Source: an uncultured Oscillospiraceae bacterium
GTDB taxonomy: Bacteria; Bacillota; Clostridia; Oscillospirales; Ruminococcaceae
Assembly: GCA_902489475.1 (NCBI GenBank)
Contig: CABUAH010000004.1
Coordinates: forward strand, 1 to 50,086
Length of the DNA stretch: 50,086 nt
Direction of reading: 5' to 3'
Positions 48,346 through 50,086 of the stretch are shown here, in pieces. The notes under the pieces were generated by a model, which had not been told where the DNA came from, did no database searches, and saw only the letters and a list, made by a program, of their open reading frames with translations. The translations under genes and the position numbers were made by a program. Every line of letters starts with the position of its first letter. Position 1 is the stretch's first letter.

Positions 48346-49401
48346 TCAGTCAATCTCTATTGTATGTTCAGGACCTATATCAATTTTGTATCCTGTAAGC
48401 CTTGCCGCAAGCTTAGCGTTTTGTCCCTTGTTTCCGATAGCAAGCGAAAGCTGATTATCAGGAACTACTACCGTACAGGAATGACTTCCGTCCTCTGCAA
48501 GCGTTACGCTTATTACATCTGCCGGGGAAAGGGCTGCCGCAATAAACTCCGCATCGTCCTCGCTATATGGGATAATATCGATCTTTTCTCCCTTAAGCTC
48601 CTTTACTATCGCTTGAATACGGCTTCTTCTTGCACCTATACAAGCTCCGACTGCATCAACATTCTCATCCTTTGACCAAACGGCAATCTTAGTTCTAGAG
48701 CCTGCTTCTCTTGAGATAGCTTTAACCTCTACCGTTCCGTCGTAAATTTCCGGAACCTCAAGCTCAAACAGTCTTTTTACCAAATCTCTGTGAGTTCTTG
48801 AAATTTTAACAGACGGGCGTCTTTCGGGATTTACTATTCCCACAACATAAACCTTTATTATATCGCCCTCTTTAAGCTCCTCGCCCGGAATCTGTTCGCT
48901 TCTTATAAGATACGCTTCGTTTTTGTCTATTGTTAAAACTGCATTCTTTGTTCCCGGCTCGACCTTTAAAACCGTAGCCGATACACATTCATGCTCCTTG
49001 CCCTCATAAGCTGCCAAAATTCTTTCTCTCTCGATTTCCTTGATGTCGTGTTTAATAGACTGCTTTGCCGACTGAGCCGCAACTCTTCCGAATTTCATCG
49101 GATTAAGCTTTACGGAAACCTGACCTCCGACCTTGGCTCTCTTTGAAATTTCAAGAGCACCTTCAAGAGAGATCTCATTGTCAGGGTCCTCTACCTCTTC
49201 TACTACTGTTTTATTGAGCTTAACCTCAAATTTTCCTTTTTCTGCGTCTATATTTACTATGATATTCTCTTCTAAAACATTAGGATAGTCTTTTTTAATC
49301 GCCTTTGTAATTCCGTCTGCGATCTTTTCAACTAAATCACCCGTATCAATCTTGTTCTCAGCGCCGAGAAGAGAAAGCGCTTCAAAAAATTCCTTGCTCA
49401 T
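48346..49401 (-). CDS. nusA: Transcription termination/antitermination protein NusA
   Basis: Binds RNA polymerase and modulates pausing, termination and antitermination. The 351 residues hold the N-terminal domain (MSKEFFEALSLLGAENKIDTGDLVEKIADGI), S1 (TVLKVEPGTKNAVLTIDKNEAYLIRSEQIPGE) and two KH domains (CIGARRSRIQAIVKELKGEKIDII and LAIGNKGQNAKLAARLTGYKIDI). It lacks the extra C-terminal repeats of the E. coli protein, as is usual in Firmicutes. AGGAGG precedes the ATG by several bases. It follows rimP by 23 bases. NusA also acts on hairpin attenuators such as the one in its own leader. Confidence 0.97.
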   Translation of the reverse strand: MSKEFFEALSLLGAENKIDTGDLVEKIADGITKAIKKDYPNVLEENIIVNIDAEKGKFEVKLNKTVVEEVEDPDNEISLEGALEISKRAKVGGQVSVKLNPMKFGRVAAQSAKQSIKHDIKEIERERILAAYEGKEHECVSATVLKVEPGTKNAVLTIDKNEAYLIRSEQIPGEELKEGDIIKVYVVGIVNPERRPSVKISRTHRDLVKRLFELEVPEIYDGTVEVKAISREAGSRTKIAVWSKDENVDAVGACIGARRSRIQAIVKELKGEKIDIIPYSEDDAEFIAAALSPADVISVTLAEDGSHSCTVVVPDNQLSLAIGNKGQNAKLAARLTGYKIDIGPEHTIEID

Positions 49402-49424
49402 TTTCCTTTAATTCCTCCTAAAAT

Positions 49425-49910
49425 TTAATCAAACAAATCGTCCGTATCGTCAGCTTTTACAAAAGCGCACTGAGAAAGCGCAAATTCCTTTTCACCGCCG
49501 TCAAGGACAGTTATTTTCTTACTGTCTTTGTCGTATGACAAAAGCTTTGCCGATATTTCCTTTTCGCCGTCCACAGCCTTATAAAACTTTATTCTTACAT
49601 TTTCGCCGATAAAAGCATCAAAATGCTCAGGTGTTCTAAGCTCTCTTCCCAGTCCGGGAGAACCTGCTTCAAAAACATAAGAATCGCTTATTGGATCAAC
49701 ATCGTCCAGAATCTTGTTAAACCGTCTTGAAAACTCCTCGCAGGAATCCATATCAAGTCCCCCCTCTTTGTCAATGAAAACCCGAAGATACCATGTCGCA
49801 CCCTCTTTTTCATACCTGACATCCCAAAGGGAAAGTCCGAGCTGTTTACAAAGCGGCATAGCAAGCTCTTTGATTGAGTCCGCTGTATTCATGCCCTTTC
49901 TCTCTGCCAT
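49425..49910 (-). CDS. rimP: Ribosome maturation factor RimP
   Basis: Needed for assembly of the 30S subunit. The 161 residues contain LAMPLCKQLGLSLWDVRYEKEGATWYLRVFIDKEGGLDMDSCEEFSRRF and YVFEAGSPGLGRELRTPEHFDAFIG. The frame reaches 49952, but AGGAGG ten bases before the ATG at 49910 gives the family start. It is the first gene of the ten-gene nusA operon and follows a leader with a terminator-like hairpin. Confidence 0.95.
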   Translation of the reverse strand: MAERKGMNTADSIKELAMPLCKQLGLSLWDVRYEKEGATWYLRVFIDKEGGLDMDSCEEFSRRFNKILDDVDPISDSYVFEAGSPGLGRELRTPEHFDAFIGENVRIKFYKAVDGEKEISAKLLSYDKDSKKITVLDGGEKEFALSQCAFVKADDTDDLFD

Positions 49911-49936
49911 ACAACCAATTCCTCCTAACAAAAACG

Positions 49937-49964
49937 AAAGACCGGAAGTCAAGCTCCAGTCTTT
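49937..49964 (-). promoter_or_regulatory. Terminator-like hairpin in the nusA operon leader
   Basis: AAAGACTGGAG pairs with CTTCCGGTCTTT (imperfect), followed by CGTTTTTG on the minus strand, about 25 bases after the predicted start point and before the rimP ribosome site. The layout suggests attenuation of the whole operon. I recognise no known leader RNA class. Confidence 0.65.
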
Positions 49965-49984
49965 AATAAAAAACTATTGTACTT

Positions 49985-50013
49985 AGTATACCACTCTATT
50001 CCAAAAAAATCAA
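49985..50013 (-). promoter_or_regulatory. Promoter of the nusA operon
   Basis: On the minus strand, TTGATT (50008-50013), 17 bases, then TATACT (49985-49990). The start point would be about 70 bases before the rimP start. Confidence 0.8.
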
Positions 50014-50037
50014 GTATATTTAATAACTTTTTTGTTA

Positions 50038-50046
50038 TGATACAAT
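50038..50046 (+). promoter_or_regulatory. Possible divergent promoter at the right edge
   Basis: TGATACAAT is an extended -10 element on the plus strand, without a good -35 box. It would serve a gene to the right of the window. Confidence 0.3.
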
Positions 50047-50086
50047 AGATAGGTAACAGAAAAAATAGAAAAAACAACTCAAATGT

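Overview
The window reads as a chromosomal segment of a low-GC, obligately anaerobic Firmicute. The evidence is a multi-subunit [FeFe]-hydrogenase, a single-chain pyruvate:ferredoxin oxidoreductase, an HPr with the regulatory Ser46, consensus AGGAGG ribosome sites, and the nusA-infB and ftsEX gene orders. Threonine-rich linkers in surface proteins and frequent TTG starts suggest an Oscillospiraceae/Ruminococcus-like gut bacterium; this placement is inference. I see no tRNA, rRNA, CRISPR array, prophage or intact transposase.

Layout. 1-3200: secDF and a histidine phosphatase (minus strand). 3640-8996: a plus-strand NAD-linked hydrogenase operon (NuoE-like, kinase-like ATPase joined to an HndB-like 2Fe-2S domain, NuoF-like, [FeFe] catalytic subunit). 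9100-13460: a structured repeat, two CAP-domain surface proteins and a polyprenyl-phosphate sugar transferase. 13540-15040: a family 2 glycosyltransferase followed by six non-coding 76-bp tandem repeats and a terminator. 15070-18820: nifJ. 18855-20515: a secreted papain-like protein and a lipoprotein. 20617-21813: rplJ-rplL with an L10 leader and attenuator. 21902-24989: a PcsB/EnvC-like M23 protein with ftsX and ftsE. 25216-26974: a PucR/CdaR-type regulator and HPr. 27133-28369: trmD-rimM. 28706-34263: a radical SAM protein, an MBOAT-like protein with a Thr-linker surface protein, and a three-gene operon of accessory enzymes. 34330-40485: an AraC regulator, a small conserved protein, and a GldA/F/G-type ABC operon with a DUF4340 protein. 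40690-49990: the long nusA operon (rimP-nusA-ylxR-ylxQ-infB-rbfA-nrnA-truB-ribF-gltX) behind a strong promoter and a leader terminator hairpin.

Metabolically, nifJ makes reduced ferredoxin from pyruvate, and the hydrogenase can re-oxidise it together with NAD(P)H to H2. The ftsEX/M23 set remodels peptidoglycan at division. The nusA and rplJL operons are growth-linked and both carry leader attenuators.

The least explained material is intergenic. Family 1 (copies at 3641, 25022 and 28430) folds into conserved hairpins with compensatory base changes. Family 2 (40508, 28531) forms a cloverleaf, and one copy is inserted inside a family-1 copy. A third multi-hairpin repeat lies at 9105-9276 and at the window's left edge. 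The 76-bp tandem array at 14544-15008 is a fourth distinct structure. These families, the in-frame ATPase/2Fe-2S join with an internal start, and the MBOAT-like protein lacking its usual histidine are the best candidates for undescribed biology.
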